Shown: positions 43,030 through 52,289, counted from the stretch's first letter. The stretch is 64,000 nt of DNA from Pannonibacter tanglangensis (GCF_009915685.1 NZ_JAABLP010000001.1); one strand, 5' to 3'. The notes: generated by a model not told the origin, from the sequence alone. Translations and numbers: made by a program.

Positions 43030-46000
43030 TCAGGGCTTCTCGCCGACCACGATCCCGGTCGCCGACCAGGCCCCGTCGAAGGCGGAGAAACTGCCCACGA
43101 CCCCATCCACCGGGCTCGTCGGCCCCTCGACCAGCGAGGCGTTGAAGCTGCCGGTCATCGACGCCCCGTCGGTGATCGACCCGGAGTAGCGGTTCTTGTC
43201 ATCGAGCGGGCTGCCGGCGGTCAGGGCCGACGTGAAGTCGCGTCCGTCGAAATCGGAGATCGACGCCGACCCCGTGCGGGCCGCGAAGTCCACCGACATG
43301 CTGAAGCCGCCGCCTGCAAGATACTGCGCGCCGCCGTTGACGACGGAGCCGACGGCGTGGCCCGTGTAGGTGGCCGTACCGGTGGTCGGCATGTCGCCCG
43401 GCCCGAGGATGCGCCCGGCCGCCCAGGTGCCCAGATGCACCTGGTTCAGCTGGTCGGGGGCGGAGGGCACGGCGTTGTCCGTGGCGATGCTCGTGCCCCA
43501 GTAGCCCCATTCCAGGAAGGCGCAGGTGCATTTCTGGCCCGGGGCGAACAGGCCGGCATCGCCGTTGGCAACCAGGGTGGAGGGCAGGAAGTAGCTCCTG
43601 GCCGAGGCATCGAGCGAGGCATTGCCGGCGTTGTCGACAATCGTCGGCGAACTGCTGCCGGAGTTGCTCTCGGCCGCCGCATAGCGGTCGTCGTCGATGA
43701 ACACCGACCGGCGCGGATCCTCGACGGCGGTGGATTCGTCGCCGAAGCTGATGTCCAGCGTCATGCCCTGATCGGTGCTGCTGACGGGATCATCCTGATA
43801 CCCGGTTTCGGTCAGCCGCATGGTGGCAGACACCGACTTGCGCGTCGCATCGAAGTCCACCGACATGTCGAGCGGATGCACCGAGGTCAGCACCTTGGCC
43901 AGGAGACCGCCCGAGCCGTCGGGCTGCTGCAGCACGCCGGCCGAGAAGCCGGCGATGCCGCGGTCGGAGCGGACCAGCGTCGCGGCATCGGTCGAGGCCT
44001 GCAGGTTGGCGACATGCATCGAGCCGGAGACCTGACGCGACGGCGTGATGGCGGAGGGCACCACGGCGAAGCTGTCGCGGAAGGGATCATTGCCGAGATC
44101 GGCACCCAGAACGAAGTTCTGCGCATTGTTGCCGAAGGCATGGGCCCCGCTCAGGCCGGCGACCGACCGGATGCGACCGGAGAAATTGGCGGAGGCCTCG
44201 ACACTGCTCGCCTGATAGCCGCCGCGCCGCTGTCCCTGCATCTTCAGCGACACCGTGTCGTCGAAGACCTCGCCGGCAAACAGGCTGACGAAGGACTTCT
44301 GCTGGCTGCCCTTGCCGTCCACGTGGAAGGACGAGGCGAGCGCCAGCGGACGGGTCGTGACGGTGGCGCCGGTGCCCTCCAGAACCGACAGGCCCGAGGA
44401 GCGGACGCCGGCCATGAAGTCGCGGCCCAGCGCCTCGGTGGCAACCGGGTTCACGAACAGCGCCTTCGAGGTGACGATGTCCGGGCTCACGCCTGCAGGG
44501 TCCTCGCCGAAGCGGATGGCCTGCTGCAGGTCGCCTTCGAGCGTGTAGCTGCGCAGCTTCGGCCCGCCGCTCGCCACCACCATCGGGGCGAAGCTGGTCG
44601 GCGTGCCGCCGATCAGGAACAGCATGTCGGCCAGCGCGCCCTCGAAGGTCGGATCGGGGACAAGCGTGTAGGCGCCCTGATAGGCGAGCGCGAAGAAGCC
44701 ATGGCTGCCGCGATAGTAGGCTCCGCGACCGATGTCGGTGATCGCACCCTGGGTGGCGGTGTTGATCGTCGGCAGCGCCGGCACGCGGTCGATGGCAAGG
44801 GCGCCGAAATGCTTGCCCGAGGCGGTGACGGCAGAGGTGAAGTAATGCAGGCCGCTCGAGGTCGGCACCGGCACGGACACGGTGACCCCGTTCGCCGTGC
44901 CGCGCAGGATCGACCCGTCGGTCGTGCCCCCGGCTGCCATGGCGGCATTGCCGTTGGCTTGCAGCGTCAGCGTGGCGGTTCCGGTCGAGCTGCCGTTGTG
45001 GCCGAGAATCCCCTGCGCTCCCGGATTGGAGACGATTTCGCCCCCCCCTGGCGCCTCGTAGCCGCTCGGGCTGGCGAAGATCAGCCGGGCCTGAACCTCC
45101 TGCGTGCTCGGGCCGGGAGTGGGATTCGGGTTCGGATTGGGGTTCGGGTTCGGGTTCGGGTTCGGGTTCGGATTGGGGCCCGGTCCCGGATCCGGCGTGG
45201 GCGTGGGCGTGGGATCCGGCGTCGGGGTCGGCGTCGGTTCCGGATCGGGCTTGGTCGGCTGGTTGGGATCCGGCACGGGATCCGGCGTCGGCGACGGGTC
45301 CGGGGTTGGCGTGGGGGTCGGCGTCGGGTTCGGGTCCGGGCTCGGGGACGGCTCCGGATCAGGCTTCGGCGTCGGGGTGACGGCGGTGCCCTTGTCCAGC
45401 TGGGCGACCTGGATCAGGTTGCCTTCGACCTGGTCGAGTTCGGTGGCCCGGACCACAGGGGGCTTGGGCACCGGCAGGGTGCGGATGGTGCCGAGGCCGG
45501 AGTTGACACCCTGGATGCCGGAACTGGCCACCTGCGTGTCGGTGGGCGGGTTGGCGATGCCGCCCGTCTGGCCCGGCCGGCCGCCGAGCGCATTCTGGAT
45601 GCTGCCGAGATCGTTGCGGCTCGTGCGGCGGATCTGCGGCCCCTGTCCGGAGCTCTGCTCGCCCACCGCAATGGTGTAGCCGGCCTCATAGACCCGTTCG
45701 CTGCGGCCGTCCGGACCGGTGAAGGTCAGTTCCTTGCCATAGATCAGCGAGAAGGTGGCGCCGTCATCGTCCACGTCCATGTTGGCGATGCCGCCGCGGA
45801 TGCCGATCGTGCCGACGGGCGTGTTGACGCTGACGCCCTCCTGCGTCTTCGAGAGCTTGCCGCCGACGAACCGGGCCACGCCCTTGCCGAAGGAGGCCAC
45901 CAGCTTGCCGGTGCCGGCGGCCGGGTCATAGACGAACTCGTCGATCACGAGATCGGAATTGGCCCCCACGGTGAAGGTCGATCCATCCACCAGCAGCACC

Positions 46001-46212
46001 TGCACCAGGCCCGACCCGCCGGTCTCGATGCGCTCCCGGAAGATGATGCTGTTGCCGAGAATGATGGTGCGCGTCGGCTGGCCGGGCGGTGTGCCCTGGG
46101 CCTGCTTGTTGACGGCTGCCGCCACGCCGACGTCCTGATTGGCCAGCACCGGGGTCGCCGCGCCACCCAGCACGGTGAGGGACAGGAGAGTTGCGACAAG
46201 GCGCGTGGTCAT
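43030..46212 (-). CDS. FecR-domain exported protein with C-terminal TbpB-like barrel; probable type XI secretion cargo
   Basis: 1060 residues. Signal peptide (MTTRLVATLLSLTVLGG, cut after VLA), no lipobox cysteine. A FecR domain (about 40-165; LLVDGSTFTVGANSDLVIDEF and VSVNTPVGTIGIRGG) is followed by a proline linker (about 285-370) of TP, DP and NP dipeptides, then about 560 residues of beta-rich sequence without a known family. The end (about 940-1060; TGTATYTGHAVGSV, FSMSVDFAARTGSASISDF, MTGSFNASLVEG, VVGSFSAFDG) has the strand pattern of the TbpB/Slam-cargo eight-strand barrel. It follows a SlaM gene by 11 bases. I infer that SlaM moves it across the outer membrane, where it would act as an adhesin or binding protein. 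Its ligand is unknown. Confidence 0.7.
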   Translation of the reverse strand: MTTRLVATLLSLTVLGGAATPVLANQDVGVAAAVNKQAQGTPPGQPTRTIILGNSIIFRERIETGGSGLVQVLLVDGSTFTVGANSDLVIDEFVYDPAAGTGKLVASFGKGVARFVGGKLSKTQEGVSVNTPVGTIGIRGGIANMDVDDDGATFSLIYGKELTFTGPDGRSERVYEAGYTIAVGEQSSGQGPQIRRTSRNDLGSIQNALGGRPGQTGGIANPPTDTQVASSGIQGVNSGLGTIRTLPVPKPPVVRATELDQVEGNLIQVAQLDKGTAVTPTPKPDPEPSPSPDPNPTPTPTPTPDPSPTPDPVPDPNQPTKPDPEPTPTPTPDPTPTPTPDPGPGPNPNPNPNPNPNPNPNPNPTPGPSTQEVQARLIFASPSGYEAPGGGEIVSNPGAQGILGHNGSSTGTATLTLQANGNAAMAAGGTTDGSILRGTANGVTVSVPVPTSSGLHYFTSAVTASGKHFGALAIDRVPALPTINTATQGAITDIGRGAYYRGSHGFFALAYQGAYTLVPDPTFEGALADMLFLIGGTPTSFAPMVVASGGPKLRSYTLEGDLQQAIRFGEDPAGVSPDIVTSKALFVNPVATEALGRDFMAGVRSSGLSVLEGTGATVTTRPLALASSFHVDGKGSQQKSFVSLFAGEVFDDTVSLKMQGQRRGGYQASSVEASANFSGRIRSVAGLSGAHAFGNNAQNFVLGADLGNDPFRDSFAVVPSAITPSRQVSGSMHVANLQASTDAATLVRSDRGIAGFSAGVLQQPDGSGGLLAKVLTSVHPLDMSVDFDATRKSVSATMRLTETGYQDDPVSSTDQGMTLDISFGDESTAVEDPRRSVFIDDDRYAAAESNSGSSSPTIVDNAGNASLDASARSYFLPSTLVANGDAGLFAPGQKCTCAFLEWGYWGTSIATDNAVPSAPDQLNQVHLGTWAAGRILGPGDMPTTGTATYTGHAVGSVVNGGAQYLAGGGFSMSVDFAARTGSASISDFDGRDFTSALTAGSPLDDKNRYSGSITDGASMTGSFNASLVEGPTSPVDGVVGSFSAFDGAWSATGIVVGEKP
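45110..45370 (-). repeat. Hexanucleotide-based repeat coding the proline linker
   Basis: On the plus strand GGGTTC recurs many times (45121-45178), followed by GGCGTC/GGCGTG-rich repeats to about 45370. On the coding strand they give (NP)n, (TP)n and (DP)n dipeptides. Such arrays can change length by slippage in steps of two residues without a frameshift. Confidence 0.7.
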
Positions 46213-46223
46213 CGCCGGGGCTC

Positions 46224-47630
46224 CTAGAACCGCTGCATCAGCGTCACCATGCCGAGGGCATTGGTGTAGTCGTTGAGATCATAGGTCGATTGCTGCCGCC
46301 GCAGCTCGCCGGTCAGCGCGACGGCGGTGCCGCGCCCGCCCACGGGCATCGTCAGCACCGAGCGCAGCCAGGCCTCGTTGTCGCGCTGGCTGCGGCTGCG
46401 GTTGACGAGCGGATCCGGCCTGGAGAAGCCGCGCCGCGTGTAGCCAGCCTCCAGATCGATGGACCAGGGCCCGGCCTCGCCGCCGAAGGGCGAGGCGAAG
46501 CGATAGGTGAGGCCGGCCGAGACGCCCCCCTCCAGGCTGGTCTTCCAGCCCACGCGGGCATCCTCGTAGTCGGCCATCACCGACAGGCGGCCGGTGAAGG
46601 CGGCCGTGAAGCGGTGATGGTAGGTCGCCACCGCCCGGACCGCATAGCCGGCCCTGTCGGAGGCGGTGGGATAGCGCGCCGTGTCGTTGAACCAGCGCCG
46701 CCGCACCTCCAGCCGGGCGTTGATCTCGTCCTTCTCCCGCACCCGCATGCCGAGGCGCAGGCCGGCGCCCACGCCGGCGCCGTAATTGGCCCCGTCCAGG
46801 CGGATGCCGTTGACGATGCCGTAGAGGCCGAGCCGGGCGTCGTCGATGCCGAAGCGCGCCAGATTGAGGGTCGGGCCGGCGGTCAGCTCCGCCATTTCCG
46901 TGTTCAGCCGGTCAAGGCGGCCATAGCGCGCGCCGTAGAACACCAGATCCGCCTCGAGGCTGTCCCCCTGAAGCCCGAGGTCGTAGGAAAAGTTCACGTT
47001 GCCGGACAGGAAGCCGTTCACGTCGGACTTGCCGGTGGCGGTGTCGTCCAGCAGGAAGGTCGTACCATTCAGCTGGATGCGTCGGCCTTCCGGCGAGGCA
47101 TTGGCGTTGGACTGGACCCGGACCCCCGTCGTCAGCATGCCGCTGACCTTGGCGGGGGCCTCCTTGCGGGCGATTGCGGCAAGATAGGTCTCGACCCGTT
47201 CCGCCACCTGGGGCGGCACATTCGGGGCGGCGAGCGCGCTCTCGAAATAGGTTGCCGCCACATCCTCCGCGCCGAGGCGGAGATACAGCACGCCCAGTTC
47301 CAGCTGCACCCGCGGCAGCCCGGGCGCAAACACCAGCATCCGCTCCAGCGTGCTGATCGCGGCCTCGTAGTCACCGACCTGGGCCGACACCATGGCGTAT
47401 TCAAAGGCGGCGTCGAGGTTGGCAGGATCAGCCAGCGAGGCCTGCAGCAGGGCCGCCTGTCGCGCCTTCATCTCGGCCGAGCCGAGCACGGCGCCCTGCG
47501 CCAGGGCACCGGGTCCCGTCGGGGTGGCAAGCCCTGCCGCCGCCAGCAACAGGCCGAGCGCCGCCAGGGCGGCGCGCCGGCGCCCCCGGCCGCGCGCCTG
47601 CACGCCTGCGTGGCCGCACGCGCGCTTCAC
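46224..47630 (-). CDS. Surface lipoprotein assembly modifier (SlaM/DUF560) outer-membrane protein
   Basis: 468 residues. A signal peptide (core ALAALGLLLAAAG, cut near ALAQ) is followed by an N-terminal TPR-like helical domain (about 55-165; EYAMVSAQVGDYEAAISTLE) and a C-terminal beta barrel ending in the outer-membrane signature ...LGMVTLMQRF. This is the SlaM/Slam architecture that secretes surface proteins (type XI secretion). I chose GTG 47630 because GAGGGG is six bases upstream and it gives a normal signal peptide; the frame stays open for 70 further codons with weaker starts. It is directly upstream of its probable cargo gene. Confidence 0.8.
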   Translation of the reverse strand: MKRACGHAGVQARGRGRRRAALAALGLLLAAAGLATPTGPGALAQGAVLGSAEMKARQAALLQASLADPANLDAAFEYAMVSAQVGDYEAAISTLERMLVFAPGLPRVQLELGVLYLRLGAEDVAATYFESALAAPNVPPQVAERVETYLAAIARKEAPAKVSGMLTTGVRVQSNANASPEGRRIQLNGTTFLLDDTATGKSDVNGFLSGNVNFSYDLGLQGDSLEADLVFYGARYGRLDRLNTEMAELTAGPTLNLARFGIDDARLGLYGIVNGIRLDGANYGAGVGAGLRLGMRVREKDEINARLEVRRRWFNDTARYPTASDRAGYAVRAVATYHHRFTAAFTGRLSVMADYEDARVGWKTSLEGGVSAGLTYRFASPFGGEAGPWSIDLEAGYTRRGFSRPDPLVNRSRSQRDNEAWLRSVLTMPVGGRGTAVALTGELRRQQSTYDLNDYTNALGMVTLMQRF

Positions 47631-47995
47631 CTGCGGCCCCTCAAGACGCGACACAAGACGGGCCTCGGGATGCCCGGCCGGACGAGCGCCCTCACCCGTG
47701 TCCTGGCCGCGCTCCGGGCGCGCTTCGCTCACGGCGTACTCGATCACCCCCAAGACGAAACTCCGACACCTGGAATGACTTAACAGTTTGTAAATCTTGC
47801 CCAATGCCAGACATGTACAGGAGCTTCCGCACGGAGGCAAAGGCTGCAGCCGGCCGCGTCGGGAAAAATGCGGGCCGCAATTTGCGCAGGGGCAGGCGCC
47901 CCTTGGCTAAGCAATTGACATTTTTAATCAAATCAGGCGCGCCAGCGAACCGGCGCGCCTCTGGGTCCACGATGACAAAAACGGGGTCGATCGGC
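47631..47995. other. Intergenic region between the nucleotidase and slaM-like genes
   Basis: 365 bases. It carries the promoter of the slaM-like operon, probably in the AT-rich part 47760-47815, and the terminator of the nucleotidase gene at 47935. No gene is supported. Confidence 0.5.
47935..47960 (-). terminator. Intrinsic terminator of the 5'-nucleotidase gene
   Basis: AGGCGCGCC (47935-47943) and GGCGCGCCT (47952-47960) form a perfect nine-base stem with an eight-base loop. On the minus strand it is followed by GATTTGATTAAAAATG, a moderately T-rich tail, 35 bases after the stop. Confidence 0.65.
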
Positions 47996-49609
47996 CTATT
48001 TCACTTCGGTGATGCGGCCGTCGGTGTAGGGCGTGTAGTCCTTGCTGGCGGCGATGAAGTCGGCCACCACCTGATCCAGACCCGGGCCGAAGTCATAGGC
48101 ATTCATGCCGGCCTTGGCGAAGACGCCGTAGCCGTCGCCGCCGGCGCGCATGTAGTTGTTGGTTGCAACGCCATAGACCTTGTCCGGATCGATCGGCGTC
48201 CAGGCCCCGTTTTCCATCACCTCGACGGTGATGATGCGGCCTTCGCCGGCCGGCTTGGCGCGGGTCCACTTGAAGCGGAGGCCGGAGACCTGCGGGAATC
48301 GGCCGGCGGCTTCCTCGACCTTGGAGACGCCGTTCTCGAGCGCGGCCACGATGTCGGAGCCCTTGACCTGGAAGGTCGCCAGCGTGTTCTGGAACGGCAG
48401 CACGGTCAGCACTTCACCCATGGTGACCTCGCCGGCGTCGATCGAGGCACGCGCGCCGCCGCCGTTCTGGATCGCGATCTGCACGCCCTGCCCCTTCACG
48501 CGGTCGAGCATGGCATCGGTGATCAGGTTGCCCATCTGGCATTCGGTGGAGCGGCAGGTGTCGCGCGAGCCGTCGATGGCGGCTGCGGCCGAGCCGATCA
48601 CCTTGGCGCGCAGTTCTTCCAGCGGCTTGGCCAGTTCCGCCACGCGGGCAGCGACGGCCGCGTCGGGCTCGACCGACTTGTCCAGAAGGATCGGCTCGCC
48701 CTTGGCCGAGACCAGCGTGCCGGCGTCGTCGAAGGTCAGCTCGATCTCGCCCAGGTACTTGCTGTAGGCATAGGCCTGAACGATCGGCACGTCCTGGCCG
48801 GCCGGGTTCTTCACCAGGGTCGGATAGGGGCCGGCGGCCTTGTCATTGGTGTTGGACAGGAGCGTGTGCGAATGGCCGCCGACAATGGCGTCGATGCCGG
48901 AAACGCGCGCGGCGATCTCCATGTCGCGTGGCAGGCCGACATGGGTCAGCGCGATGATCTTGGTGATGCCGGCAAGCTCGAAGGCATCGACGGCACCCTT
49001 CAGGTAGTCTTCCGAGGCGATGAAGCGCACGCCCTTGCCCGGGGACGAGGTCTCGCCCGTGTCCTCGGCCAGCGTCGCCACCACGGCGATCTTCTCGCCG
49101 CCGACCTCGAGCACCACCGCACCCGGCAGCTTGCCGTTCAGCAGCGGTTCGCCCGTGACGTCGGTGTTGCCCGAGATGACCGGGAACCTGACCTGGCCGA
49201 TGAAGTCGGCGAGCCCCTGCGGACCATCGTCGAACTCGTGGTTGCCGACGGCCATGGCGTCATAGCCGATCATGTTCATGAACTCGGCCGTGTCCTTGCC
49301 CTTGTAGGTCGTATAGAATAGCGAGCCCTGGAACTGGTCGCCCGCGTCGAGGACGATCACGTTCTTGCCCTCGGCCGCCAGCGCCTTGCGCCGCTCGTCG
49401 ATCTTGGCCTTGACCCGGGCGACGCCGCCGAAGCACTCGCCCTTCTGGTTCTCGTCGGCGCTGCAGGTCGAATCGAACTTGTTGATCTGCTCGATGCGGC
49501 TGTGCAGGTCATTGGTATGCAGGATCGTGATGGAATAATCGGCCAGCGCGGCCCCGCCCATCGCCAGAACGGCAAATGCTGCGGTGGCGCCGAAAAGCAT
49601 ATGTCTCAT
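47996..49609 (-). CDS. Periplasmic bifunctional 5'-nucleotidase / 2',3'-cyclic phosphodiesterase (UshA-like)
   Basis: 537 residues. A signal peptide (MRHMLFGATAAFAVLAMGG, cut after ALA) is followed by the metallophosphatase domain (ILHTNDLHSR, LDAGDQFQGS, AVGNHEFDDG, VGGHSHTLL: the dinuclear metal ligands), then a 5_nucleotid_C domain (about 340-537) that ends with TNNYMRAGGDGY, the substrate-stacking region. It releases phosphate and nucleosides from nucleotides in the periplasm. ATG 49607-49609 follows GGCGAGGCG. Two disulfide-prone Cys pairs are present, as expected for export. Confidence 0.9.
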   Translation of the reverse strand: MRHMLFGATAAFAVLAMGGAALADYSITILHTNDLHSRIEQINKFDSTCSADENQKGECFGGVARVKAKIDERRKALAAEGKNVIVLDAGDQFQGSLFYTTYKGKDTAEFMNMIGYDAMAVGNHEFDDGPQGLADFIGQVRFPVISGNTDVTGEPLLNGKLPGAVVLEVGGEKIAVVATLAEDTGETSSPGKGVRFIASEDYLKGAVDAFELAGITKIIALTHVGLPRDMEIAARVSGIDAIVGGHSHTLLSNTNDKAAGPYPTLVKNPAGQDVPIVQAYAYSKYLGEIELTFDDAGTLVSAKGEPILLDKSVEPDAAVAARVAELAKPLEELRAKVIGSAAAAIDGSRDTCRSTECQMGNLITDAMLDRVKGQGVQIAIQNGGGARASIDAGEVTMGEVLTVLPFQNTLATFQVKGSDIVAALENGVSKVEEAAGRFPQVSGLRFKWTRAKPAGEGRIITVEVMENGAWTPIDPDKVYGVATNNYMRAGGDGYGVFAKAGMNAYDFGPGLDQVVADFIAASKDYTPYTDGRITEVK

Positions 49610-49890
49610 GATCGCCTCGCCAAACCCGGGGCCTTGCGGCCCTGTTACAATCATGGGGACGTAACACAGCACTGCGACGCTTTTGTTTCCGCGCCGTCAT
49701 CGTCTCTGGCGCCGGATCCGGGCCGGATCCGTGGCCGATCCGGTCGGTCTGCACGGGCGGCAGACGGCGCAGCCCCATTGAAGGGTGAAAATATTTTCAG
49801 GACAAGCAGATATTCTCAAGCCGGCTCAGGATTTTGCCGCCCGCAGGCGGTCGTGCGCGCGTCGGCGCGCAGGGCGGCGGAGGCGCTCCC

Positions 49891-50103
49891 TCAGGGCTGG
49901 TCGTCGGCGTCCGGCAGGTCGTCCAACTCGACGACCGGAATGCCGTAGGAGCCCGACAGCCAGCGGTTGAGGTCAACCTTGGCGCAACGGTCGCTGCAGA
50001 AGGGATAGTCCTGCGGCGTCGACAGTTTCGAGCAGACCGGACAGGGGCGCATGCGCCGTCCGGCGGTCCCGTCGGCCTCTGGCTGTGTCGGGTCCTTGGC
50101 CAT
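49891..50103 (-). CDS. yacG: DNA gyrase inhibitor / zinc protein YacG
   Basis: 70 residues with the four zinc-binding cysteines in CPVCSK and FCSDRCAKVDLNRWLSG, the YacG signature. It binds GyrB and inhibits gyrase. It lies eight bases after maf on the same strand, the usual rhizobial order infA-maf-yacG. Confidence 0.92.
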   Translation of the reverse strand: MAKDPTQPEADGTAGRRMRPCPVCSKLSTPQDYPFCSDRCAKVDLNRWLSGSYGIPVVELDDLPDADDQP

Positions 50104-50111
50104 CGGTCAGG

Positions 50112-50753
50112 TCACGCCGGCAGGCGCAGCGGATCGCGCCACAGGGCCCGCACGTCGATGCCGGCCCCAGACAGGAGGCTTGCGGTCTCGTAGAGCGGCA
50201 GGCCGACAACGTTCGGATAGGAGCCGGTCAGCTTGACGACGAAGGCGCCGGCCAGTCCCTGGATGGCATAGCCACCCGCCTTGCCGCGCCATTCGCCGGA
50301 CGCAAGATAGTCGTCGCCTTCCTGGCGCGACAGCTTCTTGAAGCGCACCCGGGTCTCGACGATCTTGTGCCGCAGGCTGCCGCCCGGCAGCGCGACGGCA
50401 AGGCCGGTGTAGACGCGGTGACCACGGCCCGAGAGGAGCCCGAGGCAGGCCTCGGCCTGGTCGATGGTCTCGGCCTTCGGCAGGATCCTGCGCCCGACGG
50501 CCACCACGGTGTCGGCGGCCAGCACGACGCAGTCGGCCAGTTCCGGCTGGCCGTTGGCCTGCTCGCGCACGGCGCGCGCCTTGGAGCGGGCCAGCCGCGT
50601 GGCCAGCGCACGCGGGCTTTCCCCGCGCAGCGGCGTCTCGTCAAGATCGGCCGGGATCAGGTGGCGCGGGTCGACGCCGATCTGCTGCAGCAGCGCCAGG
50701 CGGCGCGGCGAGGCAGACGCGAGGATCAGCGGAACTTGTGCGGCATCGCTCAT
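50112..50753 (-). CDS. maf: Maf-like nucleoside triphosphate pyrophosphatase
   Basis: 213 residues. The phosphate-binding motif LILASASPRRLALL (residues about 8-21) and the VLAADTVVAVGRRIL motif identify Maf. It hydrolyses noncanonical or housekeeping NTPs (dTTP/UTP or m7GTP type) to monophosphates, and is linked to septum control. It sits between infA and yacG. Confidence 0.92.
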   Translation of the reverse strand: MSDAAQVPLILASASPRRLALLQQIGVDPRHLIPADLDETPLRGESPRALATRLARSKARAVREQANGQPELADCVVLAADTVVAVGRRILPKAETIDQAEACLGLLSGRGHRVYTGLAVALPGGSLRHKIVETRVRFKKLSRQEGDDYLASGEWRGKAGGYAIQGLAGAFVVKLTGSYPNVVGLPLYETASLLSGAGIDVRALWRDPLRLPA

Positions 50754-50787
50754 GATGATCGTGTCGTCCCGGCTGCCGGATGACCGC

Positions 50788-51006
50788 TTACTTGAAGCGG
50801 TAGGTGATGCGGCCCTTGGTCAGGTCGTAAGGGGTCATCTCGACGAGAACCCGGTCGCCGGCCAGAACGCGGATGCGGTTCTTGCGCATGCGGCCCGCGG
50901 TGTGGGCAATGATTTCGTGATCGTTTTCGAGTCTCACGCGAAAGGTCGCGTTGGGCAGCAGTTCCGTGACGACGCCCGGAAACTCCAGAACTTCTTCCTT
51001 GGCCAT
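50788..51006 (-). CDS. infA: Translation initiation factor IF-1
   Basis: 72 residues, the exact IF-1 size: MAKEEVLEFPGVVTELLPN, then RVRLENDHEIIAHTAGRMRK and VLVEMTPYDLTKGRITYRFK, a single OB fold. It binds the ribosomal A site during initiation. It heads the infA-maf-yacG unit. Confidence 0.97.
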   Translation of the reverse strand: MAKEEVLEFPGVVTELLPNATFRVRLENDHEIIAHTAGRMRKNRIRVLAGDRVLVEMTPYDLTKGRITYRFK

Positions 51007-51243
51007 ATGGTATCCCGGTCAAACCGTTCTTGAAAGTGCGCGGAACCTAGCGGATCGCGCCGTGAATGTGAACAACGCAGTTGCCCCCGGAGGCCGTTTC
51101 CTCGAACGGGACGGGCAACGCAGGTTGGTCGACAGGTTGGTCGTCTGTGCGGCCGGACTGGACACACGGGCCACACGCGGTCCGGTGCCCGTCAGGACGA
51201 GGCAGACACCGGCACTGCAAACCAGCACAGGGACGCGTACATA

Positions 51244-51696
51244 TCACCCACTGGGGGGCGGCGTCCAGTCCAGCCGCTTCTTGATGCGCATCATCAGCTG
51301 ATCGCGCACCGTGCGGTAGGAATCGAGGATCTGGTCGCGGCTGCCGGTGGCAAGCGTCGGGTCCATGGTCGGCCAGTATTCCACGTCCACGGCCTCGGTG
51401 CGGGTCAGCTCCAGCGCCTTGTGGTGGGCCTCAGGCGCCAGTGTCACCACGAGATCGAAGCCGGATTCGTCCAGGTCCTCGAAGGTCCGGGGCTGGTGCC
51501 GGCTGGTGTCCATGCCGATCTCGGCCATGACCTGATCGACGAACGGATCCCGGTCGCCGCGTTTCACGCCGGCCGACTTCACGTAGACACGCCCCGGGAA
51601 CAGGGCGCTGGCGATCGCGGCCGCCATCGGGGAACGCACCGCATTCATCCCGCAGGCGAACAGGACCGCAGTCGGACGCTTGCCCGGCTCGGTCAT
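51244..51696 (-). CDS. Low-molecular-weight phosphotyrosine phosphatase family protein
   Basis: 150 residues. The P-loop near the start, VLFACGMNAVRSPMA, is the CX5R(S/T) motif of LMW phosphatases and arsenate reductases. The general-acid Asp is probably in EYWPTMDPT. It follows the UPF0262 gene by five bases, a pairing conserved in alphaproteobacteria. Whether it acts on protein tyrosine or arsenate is not clear; the single Cys in the loop and the absence of other Cys argue against arsenate reductase. Confidence 0.85.
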   Translation of the reverse strand: MTEPGKRPTAVLFACGMNAVRSPMAAAIASALFPGRVYVKSAGVKRGDRDPFVDQVMAEIGMDTSRHQPRTFEDLDESGFDLVVTLAPEAHHKALELTRTEAVDVEYWPTMDPTLATGSRDQILDSYRTVRDQLMMRIKKRLDWTPPPSG

Positions 51697-51701
51697 GCCG
51701 C

Positions 51702-52226
51702 TCAGCCCTTCCAGTGCAGGGCATAGACGAGGGTGAAGAGGCGCCGGGCAGTCTGGAGATCAAGCTCGATCTTGCCTTCCAGACGTTCCATGAGAATGGT
51801 CGACCCTTCGTTGTGCACACCGCGCCGGCCCATGTCGATGGCCTCGATCTGGCTCGGCGTGGCGTGGCGGATGGCCTGGTAGTAGCTCTCGCAGATCATG
51901 TCGTAGTCACGCACGATCTTGCGCAGCGGCGTCAGCGACAGGACATGGGTCGCCACCGCCCTGCCCGTCTCGCTGCTGATCTCGAACACCAGCTTCTTCT
52001 CGATCACGGACAGGCGCAGGATGTAGCGACCAGGCCCCTGCCCGACCGGGTGAAAGGTGTTCTCCTCGATCAGGTCGTAGATGGCCACGGCCCGGTCATG
52101 CTCGATGTCGGGCGTCGAGCGCGAAATGGACGCCTCGTCGAGAATGACATCGATCAGCCGGCTCCGCAGGTCGCCGCCGCCCGTCGTCTCCGCCGGAGCG
52201 GTCGCCTTGTCCTGGCCTTGCGTCAT
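51702..52226 (-). CDS. UPF0262 family protein
   Basis: 174 residues, family length. The conserved body starts at LIDVILDEASISRSTPDIEH and contains DYDMICESYYQAIRHATPSQIEAIDMGRRG. It is found almost only in alphaproteobacteria between hisD and the LMW phosphatase gene, as here. Function unknown. ATG 52224-52226 is preferred to an upstream start seven codons earlier because it lies closer to the conserved body. Confidence 0.88.
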   Translation of the reverse strand: MTQGQDKATAPAETTGGGDLRSRLIDVILDEASISRSTPDIEHDRAVAIYDLIEENTFHPVGQGPGRYILRLSVIEKKLVFEISSETGRAVATHVLSLTPLRKIVRDYDMICESYYQAIRHATPSQIEAIDMGRRGVHNEGSTILMERLEGKIELDLQTARRLFTLVYALHWKG

Positions 52227-52289
52227 CGGCCCGCCGTCTGCCCCCATCCGCCCGGAACACTCCCTGTTGACCGGCCGGACGCGCGCGCC

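Noticed and set aside
43015..46227. 1070-codon plus-strand open frame opposite the FecR-domain gene
   Set aside because: Its translation is His/Gly/Arg-rich repeat without a start signal; the minus strand has a signal peptide, FecR domain and a coupled slaM gene.
51007..51243. Small open frames between infA and the phosphatase gene
   Set aside because: All are short, on both strands, without ribosome sites or protein-like composition.
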